Positions 44,601 through 56,000 of a stretch of DNA of 64,000 nt are shown here, piece after piece. How positions within the stretch are numbered: position 1 is the first letter of the stretch; each line of letters begins with the position of its first letter. The stretch covers positions 1,516,627-1,580,626 of the forward strand of contig OZ007506.1 in assembly GCA_963931865.1 (NCBI GenBank), given 5' to 3'. The notes under the pieces are model-generated. The model worked only from the letters and a program-made list of their open reading frames with translations. It was not told the DNA's origin and made no database searches. The stretch is from Axinella damicornis (Eukaryota > Porifera > Demospongiae > Axinellida > Axinellidae). The position numbers were made by a program, and so were the translations under genes.

Positions 44601-45754
44601 AGTCTACAGTTCGTACATTAGCACGGCAGTGAAGGTAAACGCCTACAAAATGTTCACGTGTTCACGTGGTTTTGTTCTGCAATCTGATTGGGTCCGCCAG
44701 ATCCAGGCGCCGGAAGTCGACAGCTTTTTGCGCGAATGTTACCAGGCTCTCTCCTCCGCCCGTTTTTAGAGGAGAGAGCCTGGGACCGAGGCTACCTTAC
44801 ACCATGGGACCTCCAGTGGATTCATAAATAGGCTTCAGTGAGATTATCTCCTGAGGTGCAGCCTGTACTGGTGATATTATCAGAGGATATCACAAGTTTC
44901 CCATGCACCTCTGCATGATCCAGCGGGAAAAACAAATCTCTGTTTTGTATGGTAAATCTGTTAGTGCTGTCACTTGGGTATACTGAGTACATGGTGACCA
45001 TATGGGTATATGTACACTGAGGATTTTGTTGCCATGGCAACTTAAATGTAAAGCAGTGCTTTTTGTGTATACTTCAGAGGCCATCCTGGGATATAATCTG
45101 ACAGAGGTGCCGGCAATGATGAACCAGAAGACTGTTCGAGCTGTTGGCCACAAATTTATTAAGAACCAGGTACACTGTTACTACTCTACAGTGTCTCTGA
45201 TCAGGATTTTTGATGTTCCAGAATCAAATGCTGCATAATGCATATGGTACCCCTTTGAATTGTTCCCAAGGTCACATTAGCTACATGATTGACATTTAAG
45301 CGGAGGCAGAAAATGGTCACCATTCCTGATGCAGCCTTTACAAATGCAGTATACTTTTCCCCCCGTTTGAAATGTTCCCAAGGCCGTCACAATTGGCTAC
45401 AAGAGTTCTACTATTGTTTTCCCATTTGAAAGGTCACAATTAGCTACAAGGGACGTAGACGAGTCACCATTCCTGGTGCAGCCTTTACATTGGAGCAGGA
45501 TCCTACCAGGTGTGTGCTGGAGACTCATTTTAGCTCGACCCAGGGGATGCAATGTATGTGATGCTGGGTTTTCCTTGTCCTCCAGTTTCCTGTCCTACCA
45601 CTGTCTGCTCTATCCCTCAACATCATGGTGCAAGCATCGTCCAAAGAAACAGATTAACCCAACACTAACAACAATGAACAAATCTGATTTGCAACAAAGA
45701 CTTGAGCTCATTTCAAGAACATTGGACTCAATGCAAACCAATAATCACTCATGA
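41602..45754 (+). CDS. fng: Fringe-like beta-1,3-glycosyltransferase, copy 2 (complete, 11 exons)
   Basis: Exons: 41602-41889, 41964-42021, 42084-42129, 42896-42970, 43070-43199, 43708-43734, 43818-43929, 44065-44136, 45078-45169, 45433-45509, 45586-45754; 1146 nt, 381 aa. Exon order, phases and most lengths equal copy 1. It has the same anchor and catalytic features, with FCHFDDDVYVN at the metal site and a C-terminal tail (KSDLQQRLELISRTL) that could form a short helix. Exons 2-3 and the introns around them differ from copy 1 by only two bases over about 240, far less than elsewhere. Intron 8 contains the 611-bp fold-back element at 44184-44794, and intron 9 contains broken copies of exon 10. 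Expected in the Golgi; acceptor unknown. Confidence 0.88.
43530..43573. repeat. Fold-back element remnant
   Basis: The right arm is recognisable (AATGGCCTGGAAACGAGGCTA), with a diverged left arm (GTCATTCCCAGGCCGG) upstream at about 43492-43508. It lies in intron 5 of Fringe-like copy 2. Confidence 0.5.
44184..44794. mobile_element. Fold-back (TAGCCTCG-type) element, 611 bp with long arms
   Basis: The ends are TAGCCTCGGTCCCAGGCTCT and its inverse, with arms extended through CTCCTCTAAAAACGGG and on to GGTAACATTCGC...AGCTGTCGACTTCCGGCGC, about 90 bases in all with interruptions. The interior has a 100-codon ORF (44319-44621) with no recognised domain, probably not coding. It lies in intron 8 of Fringe-like copy 2. 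Confidence 0.9.
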
Positions 45755-46678
45755 ATGCAGGACTTGAACTTTTAAATTTGTGATATTCATTAAATTTTAT
45801 TATTTTCCTGCCACCTGGGTCAAATGTGGTTGTGGCCTAGACTAGCAGCACTAGCAGCTTGATTCCATGCAGACCCTCTTGCATGTAGTTTGGTTAATTC
45901 CCAGTCACCCTTCTGCGTTTCGTTTTCAGGGTGGGCACCCACCCTGGAAACGTAACACAGAAGGGTCTGGAACCAAACTGTCCTCCATGCACGTGCAAGG
46001 GTCTTACTTACCGCTCTATATAAACTTAAGGGAAATAGGGGTATTAGCTATATGGAACACCGGTCCCAAGCTTCGATTCTAGCAACAATATAAAATATTA
46101 ATATGGATGGATATATTAAAGCTTAAAATATTTAATGGTTGACTAGGTTAGTAGAGTAAACCACTGAAATTCGGCCACCATGAATATTCGGACGACTGCA
46201 AGGGCAATTGAAGGCCTCCGGTCAAAAACGGGATTAAAACGTTTTCTAGTTTCCGGAGATATACGGGCGTTGAAAAACTGTGAATTTAAAATACGATCAT
46301 AGATAATATAAACCGGAGGTGGATGTGAAACGCTTCCGTTTATTCGATTTTGCACTCATTGCAGCGGGTGTAACGGTTAGTTTACGGAAGTTTGCCGGTC
46401 CGCTCCGTTCTTTCGTGGGGAAAAGGGCGAATTACCACTGTAAAACTATTTTCTCCCAGTGCTCCGTGGTTTCTGAAGCTGAGAACGATCGTCAACAACC
46501 AGCTGCCTTCCTCCGTCGCTGTAATAATCTCACACAAAGGTTTGTGTTAGATAGACGCCGCGGTTGCTTAGTGTACTTGGTCGTAGCTGCTCGTTCATAA
46601 TCCAGCTACATAGCAGCTACTGGGCAGAAATGTCCAACGAACCTTGACAGTGCTCAAAGGTGCTCCAGTTGGCCAGCG

Positions 46679-46786
46679 CAGGGGCGGCAGCGGCATAGAA
46701 AGGCCGTCTGTGTTATTAATTATCTGGTCGGCTCGAAAAGTGGTCCGGCCAAAGCCGGACCAGCCGGACCGGCGGCGCCGCCACTG
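46679..46786. mobile_element. GGCGGC MITE, short copy
   Basis: 108 bp starting CAGGGGCGGCAGCGGCATAG and ending GGCGGCGCCGCCACTG, with the internal palindrome GTCCGGCCAAAGCCGGAC. It is an internally deleted, inverted relative of 53407-53741. Confidence 0.82.
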
Positions 46787-47246
46787 CAGCGTACTGGCAG
46801 TTCTCCGTATAATATTACTAGACGAATGTAGAACATTGTGGGGCGAGCCTGAGCGAGTACAGTTGTCGAATGTGCATGGAGCAGTTGCATGAACATGTGT
46901 CATGCAGATGCATGTGCACGTGCATGACTGTCAGTGCATGTCATCTGAATGTGACGAAGAGCATAGCATGACTTAGAAGCTATGACACTAAAAGTACACC
47001 CATGCACTTCACAGCAACTGCGAATCAGGTTAGCCGAAGCAGTCTGGTAGGTAGGTCCAGGAGAACTCTCTGTCTTTGTTGTCGCCACCGGAGGGCGACT
47101 TTCTCATTCTCTGCTGATGCCAGATCTGTGTCTTGACTGCATGTCACAGTGAGGTAAGTGTTACGGAGCGCAGACCAGTCAAGTTCCCATCCTCTGGCAA
47201 TAGCTGAAGCAGCAGTCTAACACACTGTGATGGTTATAGCTATTAA

Positions 47247-47847
47247 CCCTTTAAGCCCTATTGACGCATAAATGCGTCATTTAGACCCTATGCACTTGTA
47301 GGGCTTCTCGCCAGTCCAAAAAGAGACCAAAAAGTCTTCAGAGGGCCTAGGGACGACTTTAAGGCACGAACTCAAAAATTTGGTCAGATTTCGGCGCGCC
47401 TCCCCCACTAAACGTACAAGCGGGGGGGTTTCGAAGGGGGGGCGGCAGCCCCCCCTTCGGGCTGTCGTGGGCGTCTTTTGATTTTAATGAGATTCATTGA
47501 CCCGAGAATTTTTGATTCTAATGATATTCATAGACCCCACCCAGGGCCTCAAGAAAACCTGCAAATTGGTGGTGTAAGGTGTGCCATCAGTCAGATCTGG
47601 CCCAAGTTTAGGGAAATGCTGGGCGAAAATCCGGCTGACATCCACCTTTGACCTCCGATTGCTGGGCTTGTGGGGGTCATGAATATCATTAACGGTATTG
47701 CCAGAGAGGTCTCTCCATGTGTGCGGGCCCCACCAAGTTTGGCCGCTGAGGAGCGAATGCTGTGGGAGAGGAGTACCTACGAAAGTGGTGTGCGCTGAAT
47801 GCATGAAAATGTGTTGTCTTGGTGGGAAGAATTCGGTGGTTAAAGGG
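47247..47847. mobile_element. TTAA-flanked element, piggyBac-like ends (601 bp)
   Basis: Exact TTAA on both sides (47243-47246 and 47848-47851) with terminal CCCTTTAA and inverted TTAAAGGG. TTAA targets and CCCTTT-type ends are typical of piggyBac elements. There is no transposase, so it would be a non-autonomous copy. The interior has a CCCCCCTTCGGG-type hairpin near 47420-47465. Confidence 0.65.
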
Positions 47848-48229
47848 TTAAAGCCTGCACGCATGCTAGCTAGCTAGCTAATGCACACCATGATGTGCTC
47901 TGCACGCAGGACATGAGATCGCTTGAAGCACTCTCCCCGTCTTCATGAAATGCTTTATATAGCCCCTCACCGCGCGCTCCATCCTTGTTGAGGTAGACCG
48001 TTCATGGTTCGTGTCTGTCGTTGACGTCGCAATGGTGACTTGAGTTCGTTTGTGGTTTGAATTAACGCATGACGCAATGACACGCAAAATACGAGCAGGA
48101 AGTGATTTACGGCACGACGTACGATAGATAGATATATATGGAAAATTCGCAGTAAACTCGTCTATGTGGGGCTCGCTCAGGCTCGCCCCAAATAGTCCGA
48201 TATACCCGCTGCAGTGATTGTTTCAATGA

Positions 48230-49120
48230 ATTTCCGTGTACTCTCCGCGCGGATGCATCGCTGCGGTGAGATCGAATCGGTAGGCTGCGATGGAGTCCGA
48301 GTTTGCGGTACTGTGTTCGAGGTACCTAAGTCTATCAAGGTACACTTCCAACTATGTTCCCCTCCTAGCTCTGAAATGGCCCTCGGTCACTGCAAGACTG
48401 CTGTGCAGTAAGCTATCCTTTCTTCACGCCATACTAAATGATGACTCTGACGAGTCTCTGAGCTCACAAGTCTTCCACACACTCGCTGCATCTGACTTTG
48501 ACTCTATCAGCCTAATCAAACAATGCCGTTTTCTAGACCAGACTCTCGGCTTAAATTTCACTGAGACACTTCTTGTTGATCCTTCTACCTCTATTAGAGA
48601 TCTGAAGAGACAGATAATCACCGCAGACTACACCCGAACTCTCAACATGTCTGAGCAACATGTCTCCCTGGAGTATGTTCTGAAAGTGGCAAACGGAGGC
48701 AGCTGGATGAGATTCTGGGATAACGCTCTAGAACATGGCCCTGAAGGGACAAAGGCCTCCCTTGCCATCTTAAACATCCTGAGCAAATCTGTATTCTCTG
48801 ACCGTGCATGCCCTATCGACAACTGCTCATTCGTTGTACCTCGGGATACCCCTCTCTGTGATCATCTTCTGTCCACCCACCTCAACTTAACAAACTGCGC
48901 ATCTCCTAAAGACCTGGTGGACTCTGTCATCTCCAGTTTGTCAGATCCTGAGAGTTTTGAAGTGGTACTGTCCACTGGCCGTGAACTCCTATGTTAACTC
49001 TGCCACTGTTTATTGTTTGCTACTTCGTACAGTTTTGTGTGTACACGTCTTTGTACTATATTTGTACGCGGCATTGTATGCCTCCCGTTACCGGGGTATC
49101 AATTACACTTTGACTTGACT
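48230..49120 (+). mobile_element. LINE 3' fragment (C-terminal reverse-transcriptase region and tail)
   Basis: An ORF at 48290-48997 (235 codons) looks like the extreme C-terminal part of a non-LTR retrotransposon ORF2 downstream of the polymerase: KLSFLHAILNDDSDESLS, GLNFTETLL, and a cysteine/histidine motif CPIDNCSF...CDHLLSTH. The catalytic core is absent. After the stop comes a 3' UTR-like tail ending with the tandem TTTGACTTGACTTTGAC near 49110-49125, common at LINE 3' ends without poly(A). The family is different from the LINE at 59724. Recognition is moderate. Confidence 0.6.
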
Positions 49121-49659
49121 TTGACCACGTCTACAAAAACCTCTGGGATGCGAGTGTAGGAGAAGAACTGCCGTGGGAGTGGTACGCAGTAGCAGTGATG
49201 CGAAGGAGCGCCATCGTCGTCGGCCATGAACCCAGGAAGATATCGACTGCTTGCTCGCTATTTCTGGCCGATCAGCTGCTTGCTCGCTATTTCTGGCAGA
49301 TCAGTGACAGAGGTACAATAGAAAATATTAGCTATGAGTGCTTGCGGCGAGAGCAAGCGCGAGCGTCGCTACGAGACCCAGCCCACCACGTGTCATGACA
49401 AAATATTGGCGGAATTTAATTTGGCGGTGCGTTCATAATCCGCCAAACCGCCAAATTAAATTCCCCGCCAAATAATTATTTTCCGGCCATACGGTATGAT
49501 ACGATGTTTACACGCGTTTGTACGAAGATACCTGCGTGATTTCTGCTTGCAGCTGCTGAACGTGAGTCAATGTACAGTCGTTTACTAGTCTAATTTCAAC
49601 TTCCACCCGGAAACGTTTTACTCTCCTTTTTGACCGGAGCACCTCAATTATAGACCAGC

Positions 49660-49757
49660 TCATTCCTACACTGATAGGTTAGCCAGGGTCCCCGCCATGC
49701 CATGTGCGGGAGTGGCGGGGGGCCTGGCTACCTATCAGTGCAGGAATGAGCTGGTCT
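49660..49757. repeat. Long hairpin (GACCAGCTCATTCCT arms)
   Basis: GACCAGCTCATTCCTACACT and its inverse, with inner TAGCCAGG.CCCCGCCA arms. It interrupts the right arm of the large inverted-repeat structure, so it inserted later. Confidence 0.85.
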
Positions 49758-50073
49758 GCTGCTTTCATTTGCCCTTGCAGCCGTCCGAATGTTCATGGTG
49801 GCCGAATTTCAGTGGTTTACTCTACCTACTGAGTTTATTGTAGCCCGAAACTTGGAGGAAACAGCTAGGCTAGGAGGGGCTTACGTACAGCTAGCTATAC
49901 ACACAAACTATCCTCGCCGCCCGGACGGACAGGAATCTTGGCAGTTCCTTGGCGCATTCAGCTGTTGGCAACGTCTATAACTACTCCAGTCAGGAGAAGA
50001 CTTGACTCAACCAAAATAGTACAATGTAGGTGTTCCAAATTCCCCTCCTTTTCCGAAATACTCTCCACGTACG

Positions 50074-53000
50074 ATGGAGTTCTGTAGGCGCCGGATAAAG
50101 GTAGCTATTGCGACAGTAGCAGTTCTAATCGGCCTGTGGGTATGCCACTCACGGACTGGTAGATCTCGAGTGCCGTTGCCTGTAGAGGCAAATCAGCTGA
50201 TTCGGGCACAGAAGACCAATGATTATTCAAAGCTGCACCTAACTTATGACAGGATAGTTCTACCAGAAAGCAACCATTCAGATGTGTTCATATCAGTGAG
50301 AACCACAGCACAGTTCCACGAGTCACGGCTGCCCCTCCTCCTCTACACCTGGTTGCAAACTGTAGACCCAAAGAAGGTACAATAATCTAATGCCATGCCA
50401 CACTGCCATCATCTTAATCCCAAATCTGATTCAACAGGTCCAGATTATTACTGATTCTCTAGATGACATCTGGATTAACGCAGCCAAAGAAGCAGGTATG
50501 TAACATCGACTGCATCCAGTACTACTATCTGTGTACCACCTCTCCCTCCGTATGCAGGTTTTAGAATTGTGATTCCACCTGGTTGTGAAATTGGACATAC
50601 AAGGTACAACAATGTGAAATCAGTATGGAAATGGTGTCAGGGGTGGATCCCTACACCACAGATACAGGGCTTTGTAACACCATAACGAAAGAAAGACAGC
50701 GGGAATCAGTAACAGAGCAGTGGTAAGCACGAAGTTGCCACAAGAGCCCAACCTGATCATGTGAAAAACTACATTATATCACAGTAATATAATATAAGAG
50801 AAGGGTTGTTTTGACCAGGCTATGCATGGTCTCTCAGTTGCATCTCAGTGCCTCCTCTGTTGTGGTGATCAAGGAATGTGCCTATATACAACCACAAAAT
50901 AATGTTGTGTAGCTTCACTTCTGAAGTTTCGTAATTATATACTAGGTATGTGACTATCTGTACGTCTGTTGGAGAACCTATAGTGGTCAAGCAGTGCAAA
51001 ATGCAAATGATCTGCATAGAGTAGCTCATCTATTTTTGGACACCATCAACCAGACAATGTGATATCTCTCGGATAACAAACACGGTACTTTTTGTGTGTT
51101 TATTTTCACGAGGCAGTGAATTAGTATGATAAGAAGCAAAATGAATTTCAAGTTCACCGGCTTGTAGGTTACGCCACAAATGGCTTCAATAGCCAATGCA
51201 TCCGGACCACCAACACTCGAAGGGCGACCATTACAATTAACCAGACTGGATCATTCCATATATGACCAGGCTTGATAAAATACTGCTACATTGTCTGCGG
51301 AGTTGAAATAAAGTCGTACAAGACAACATAAGTAAATTAGAGGTCGAAACTATGCATACCCACAGCGTGATTAAGCTACGTTTTTATAGGAAATCGCCCA
51401 GAATAATACAGAGCATATGGGATTAACTCCCACCCGGAACATAGAAAGCATTAGTGTTTCTAGGACCATTGTTGCAAATAGTTCAGAGGCAGTGTTCGAT
51501 ATTATATGGTGTCCGGTGATTGATGACATACTCTATTTGAATGCACATTGTTTGGTATTGAATCAGCAACTTGGCAACCAACCTTTCAGTAGACATGTAG
51601 AAGTGCAGCTGCATACACTTCTACAGCATTCCTTACTTCTCAACAGGCCTACTATAGGTTTCCTATCCGATATAACTACTGATATATGCTCAAAGTAGGC
51701 TGCACTGTGAGCTCATTCCTCACCACAGCAGAGGAAGCACTGAGATGCAACTGAGGTGACCGAAGCCTGGTTAAACAAACCTTTTCTTTTCAGTTTCCAC
51801 GCTTTGCTCCAGCATCCTACTGCCTTTAATAACATTTCCTGGATCTGCCCCCGCATCTGGGTGTGAAGAACAGTTTGTCCTTTTGAAAACTTGGCTCTTC
51901 ATCGGTAGCATGGCAAGTACGGCAGTCAGGAAGTGCTGCCTTCTATAGCATTGTGTAAGGCACCATACGTAGATTTGTTAGCAGAGTAAACCTTTCATAT
52001 TGGTTTCTGCCAACTCTGGTACCATCCAATATTAGCTTCCCACCAAAGGGTGCGGCCAGAATTCTTGGAATCACATGACGTGAATGCATGCATCAAGTAA
52101 CAAATGAGTCTTTAAAAAGACTTGATGTGTCTCGGCACGACTTGGTATCAGCTAGAATCATGCAGAGGACGTGGCAGCTGTTTTACCTGCAAAACCTGTT
52201 AGCTATGAGACTTTCAGCTTAAGTGTGTCAATATCCTTGGAGGTTCTGTGTGAGCAAGGGGTGGGTCAGGGTGAGGTGGGAATGTTCACCCAAAGGGTGA
52301 AAGCAGTATATACTGCTTTCACCCTTTGGGTGAACATTCCCACCATATGGTCGTGTCTGGGCTTGATGTTTAATCAGAGCCAGCTGGGTGTGTGTAGTTA
52401 GTATGCCACTTACTTAAAAGCTACTGTCGTGAGTGCAGCACACTGTGTATGGATGAGTGAGTATTCATTGTCCTGATTATAGCCAGTCTTGGTAAGTGGA
52501 TTCATGAGAAGCCAAGCAAAACCCATAATCACTTTTGAGGCTCTACTTGCAGCCTATAAATACGTTTGACACCCTAGACTTGCGCGGGCGCATTGCGAAA
52601 AGTGACGTACATACGTACCACGTACCTACGCATCCAGCACTGTGTCTCGGCACTTCAGTGCCGAGACAGAAATGGAACATTATCCACAAATACCAGTTGG
52701 CAGGTACTCCTTGCAAAAAAATGTGTTTTTGAATTAAGTTAAGATTTTTTAATGCACAATTTGGGCAAATCCCCACATTTGATGTGCCAAATGTTCCATC
52801 TTGATGCGTTCACACGTGCATTGAGCATGAAAAATCTCTCCTTGAAACTGTTTTTCATACTATAATACAACTGCATAATTATACCATCAATGGGATATAT
52901 CGCATTTTCAGAACACGCCTGTGCTGTAAGACAGGGTATGAATTTGAACAGTACTACAAAGCAACTGAGGCAGGAAAACGATACAGGTTGGTTTGTTTTT

Positions 53001-56000
53001 TGACAAATTTGCATCACACTGTGTAAAACTTGTTAAAGTCAGGGACTTGATATACGTATGCTTTTTGGATCATCTATTTCAGGTGGTTCTGTCACTTTGA
53101 TGACGATGTGTATGTGAACATGCCAGTTCTTATGAGGACCCTTCATGCACATGAAGACAAGTTATATCTTGGGCGTTGGCCAAGCAGAAGGAAAGGGAAG
53201 AACATGATTGTAAGGAAACATGCAGCTTATATTTGGATTGTTTTATAATGATCAGGATAATGCTGATCCTGGGAGCTCTTGTCCTGACTGGAGCTCTTAT
53301 AAACTCCACTTGAGGCATGTCTCAGTCAATTTCACGTAACATGGATAGATTACGAAATTACATTGTTGATCCGTGGATTATACCTCGCAGTACAGTTGTG
53401 TTGTGTCAGAGGCGGCGGCGCCGGTCCGGCTGGTCCGGCTTTGGCCGGACCACTTTTCCAGCCGACCTGATTATACTATCACGTGCAGTGTAGTCACGCA
53501 TAATCTACTTATTATGCAGACTCGCTGTTTGTCGTCCTAATGTGGGCCTACCATTGAAACTCCACAGCAGCCAAGGTCTTTTTTTTCCCAAAACGGCCAT
53601 TTTGGTGCAACGAGAGCGCTTCCTCATCGCTGAAAATACATGCGAAATTTTTTTTCCGCGCTTCGCGCGGACAGATCGGCACTTCGCACCTCTGCGCTAC
53701 GACTGGGCCGTACCACTTCTTCTATGCCGCTGCCGCCCCTGTGTGTGGAGCGTTACGTTGCGTGGCTCTTGTTTCTGCAATCCGTCTTCTTTTTTTTTGC
53801 CTATGACGAAAGGCTTTTGAGTATAGGAAAGAACAGTCTTGGTCCACGTTTGGTCTGGGCGCTATATAGGGCTGTGAAAACTGCCAAGTGAGTACCAAGC
53901 TTCACTATGGTGTGAAGCTTATATGGCCTTTACGGGTACGAAAACCTACCCATTTTTGTTGCTCTATCCATTCATCTATGAGTGCTTGAGGTAATGCCGT
54001 GTGGAAACACTGTCCAGGATCAACTTGAATTAAGTGCAAAGTAAGTTGATGAACTTAATTAGTACCGTTCAGGCTAGTAAGTTCATGCAAATCTGTTCAT
54101 ATCCCTCAAGGGCTTATCTCTGTGCAGCGTTTCCAGTTGATTCATGGTTCTTTGTGTTGTGCTGACTGTATTGGTGTCCGTTTTATTAGCATTTGCACAC
54201 AATCAGTTTGTACCCGTGAACGCGGAAATAAGTTAAAGCAATTGAACTTCAAACCCCACCAATTGTACTTGTAAACATGTTACCATGGTAATGCTAGTCA
54301 ATAATAATCTACAATCTATCGAGGGGCAACCGCACTCCTGGTAGCCGCGTTGCAACCCCGGATGCGACTCGCCGTAGCGCAAGCTAAGTGTTGCAATTCG
54401 TTCCAATGAACGCACATGCCACATGGCAACCTCGCTCAGTCGATCGCAAGCAACGGCGACCAAAAAGAAGACAAGACATTATTACAGCACTCACAACGTA
54501 GCCAACACGGTGAGTTTCGGTATATATGCGTCAGTGAACGACAGCGATCGCGGCCGTGTGGTCAGAATCTTCGTGTGCCTTTCCTAAGAACGGTACTGCC
54601 ACCGGAAGTCGAAGAGAGCGCTCGAGCATGCAATGGCAGCCACGGCGAGACAAAAGCGCTCATATCTCCACCACCAATGTGAGTTTCAACACCAACTTTT
54701 TACATTCAGGTCAGGGCATGATAGCGATCACGGCGGTGTAGTCAGAATCTCTGTAGGTCATAGTCTCGTGCCCAGACCCCACCCCTCGCGGGAAAGAGGG
54801 TCTGGCGACTTTGCGCAGAAGCCTCGGTCTTCATTAAAAATTCATACTTTTTAGGCAGGAATTTCAGACTGCCAATGAAATCGTAGAGAATTCAATTTTG
54901 TCTTTATTAGGAGCGAGAAGTAGAAAATTCAAATTTCTCTTGCAATTACGTATATCATTTCACGCGTAGGACTTCCGGTTCTGTCCGGTTTCAGGCGGTT
55001 TGCTGAGCTATGAATATTCAATGAAGACCGAGAATGTTGCTGAAAGTCACCAGACGGATATTCCGTACACGTTTCCGGCTGGGCACGAGACTATGTAGGT
55101 CAAGCCTAAGTACTCAAACATTATTACCCCGCGCGCGCATGCGCGAAGCGGGGTTAAGCAATCGGTTTTGTCCGTCTGTCAGTCGTCTCTTGTCAGTCGT
55201 CTGTCTGTGCCGTCCAAAAAATTGAAATCTCGCCACATAGACCCTCATAAACCATCGAAAGGGAGTCAAACAATAGCAAATAGCAAAAAACTGCTCTATG
55301 TGTACCTGACTGAAGTCAAAGGCGCTTCGTTTCGCTGTATTTCGGCTATTTCCTACTTTTCATAACTATTCATAACATTGGCTCCACCTCTTCGTGACTT
55401 GAAGAACAGGACACGCAGTGCATTTGGAAACTTCATGCTTCGAGATGACCGCTAGGAAACAGTGCTTTCTCATGATCTATGTACTTCACAGACATCATGG
55501 CTATTGTTTCGGCTGTTTTTTCCAGCTATTTCCTATTATTCGTAACATTTGGCCCCACCTCTCCAGCTTCACAATATAGTATATACGGTAAGCGGTCACT
55601 CCCACACCTTGGATATGGCCATACACGAACACAGTATATGCGATAGCAGCCCTGTTCGATGCGCATCGGCAGAGATGTCACGTCGATTGTAGCTGCACTG
55701 CATGCATCCTGGCCTGACGTTCAGCGCGGGGTATGTGTTCTATGAACACCTCTAGTATTAATTAATTAATTATTTATTTACGCGGCACAATTTTTCCCCT
55801 ACCAGGAGTGTAATAATTTTGCTGTTATTAGGGGATTGTTAAGTTAGACCATGAGCTTTGTCTTCAGCAGCTGCATTTCTGAGTCCACATTAGCTACCTC
55901 CATTTTTGCTAATAGAGCACTAGTGGGCCTGACCTGAGCACCTAGCCTTGTTTCCAGGCCACTATTACTACTGCCAGTTTTTGCAGTATGCATCCGGCCT

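Larger units (their letters stand above)
46151..49825. mobile_element. Large inverted-repeat structure (about 3.7 kb), candidate DNA transposon shell
   Basis: The left end GTAGAGTAAACCACTGAAAT is followed by CGGCCACCATGAA, ATTCGGACG, GCAAGGGCAA, CTCCGGTCAAAAA and TAAAACG to about 46245. The same blocks appear inverted, in reverse order, from 49825 back to about 49607, with a fold-back insertion (49660-49757) in the right arm. No transposase is visible between the arms. An autonomous element gutted by later insertions and two old inverted fragments are both possible. Confidence 0.6.
45755..50073. other. Spacer between Fringe-like copies 2 and 3: nested mobile elements
   Basis: 4.3 kb with no host gene recognised. 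It contains a hairpin at 45905-45972 (CCCTTCTGCGTTTC arms), a large inverted-repeat structure (46151-49825), a short GGCGGC MITE (46679-46786), a TTAA-flanked element (47247-47847), and a LINE fragment (about 48230-49120). Confidence 0.7.

Noticed and set aside
44319..44621. 100-codon ORF in the fold-back element
   Set aside because: No recognised domain, no paralogue, and it overlaps inverted-repeat DNA; likely chance.
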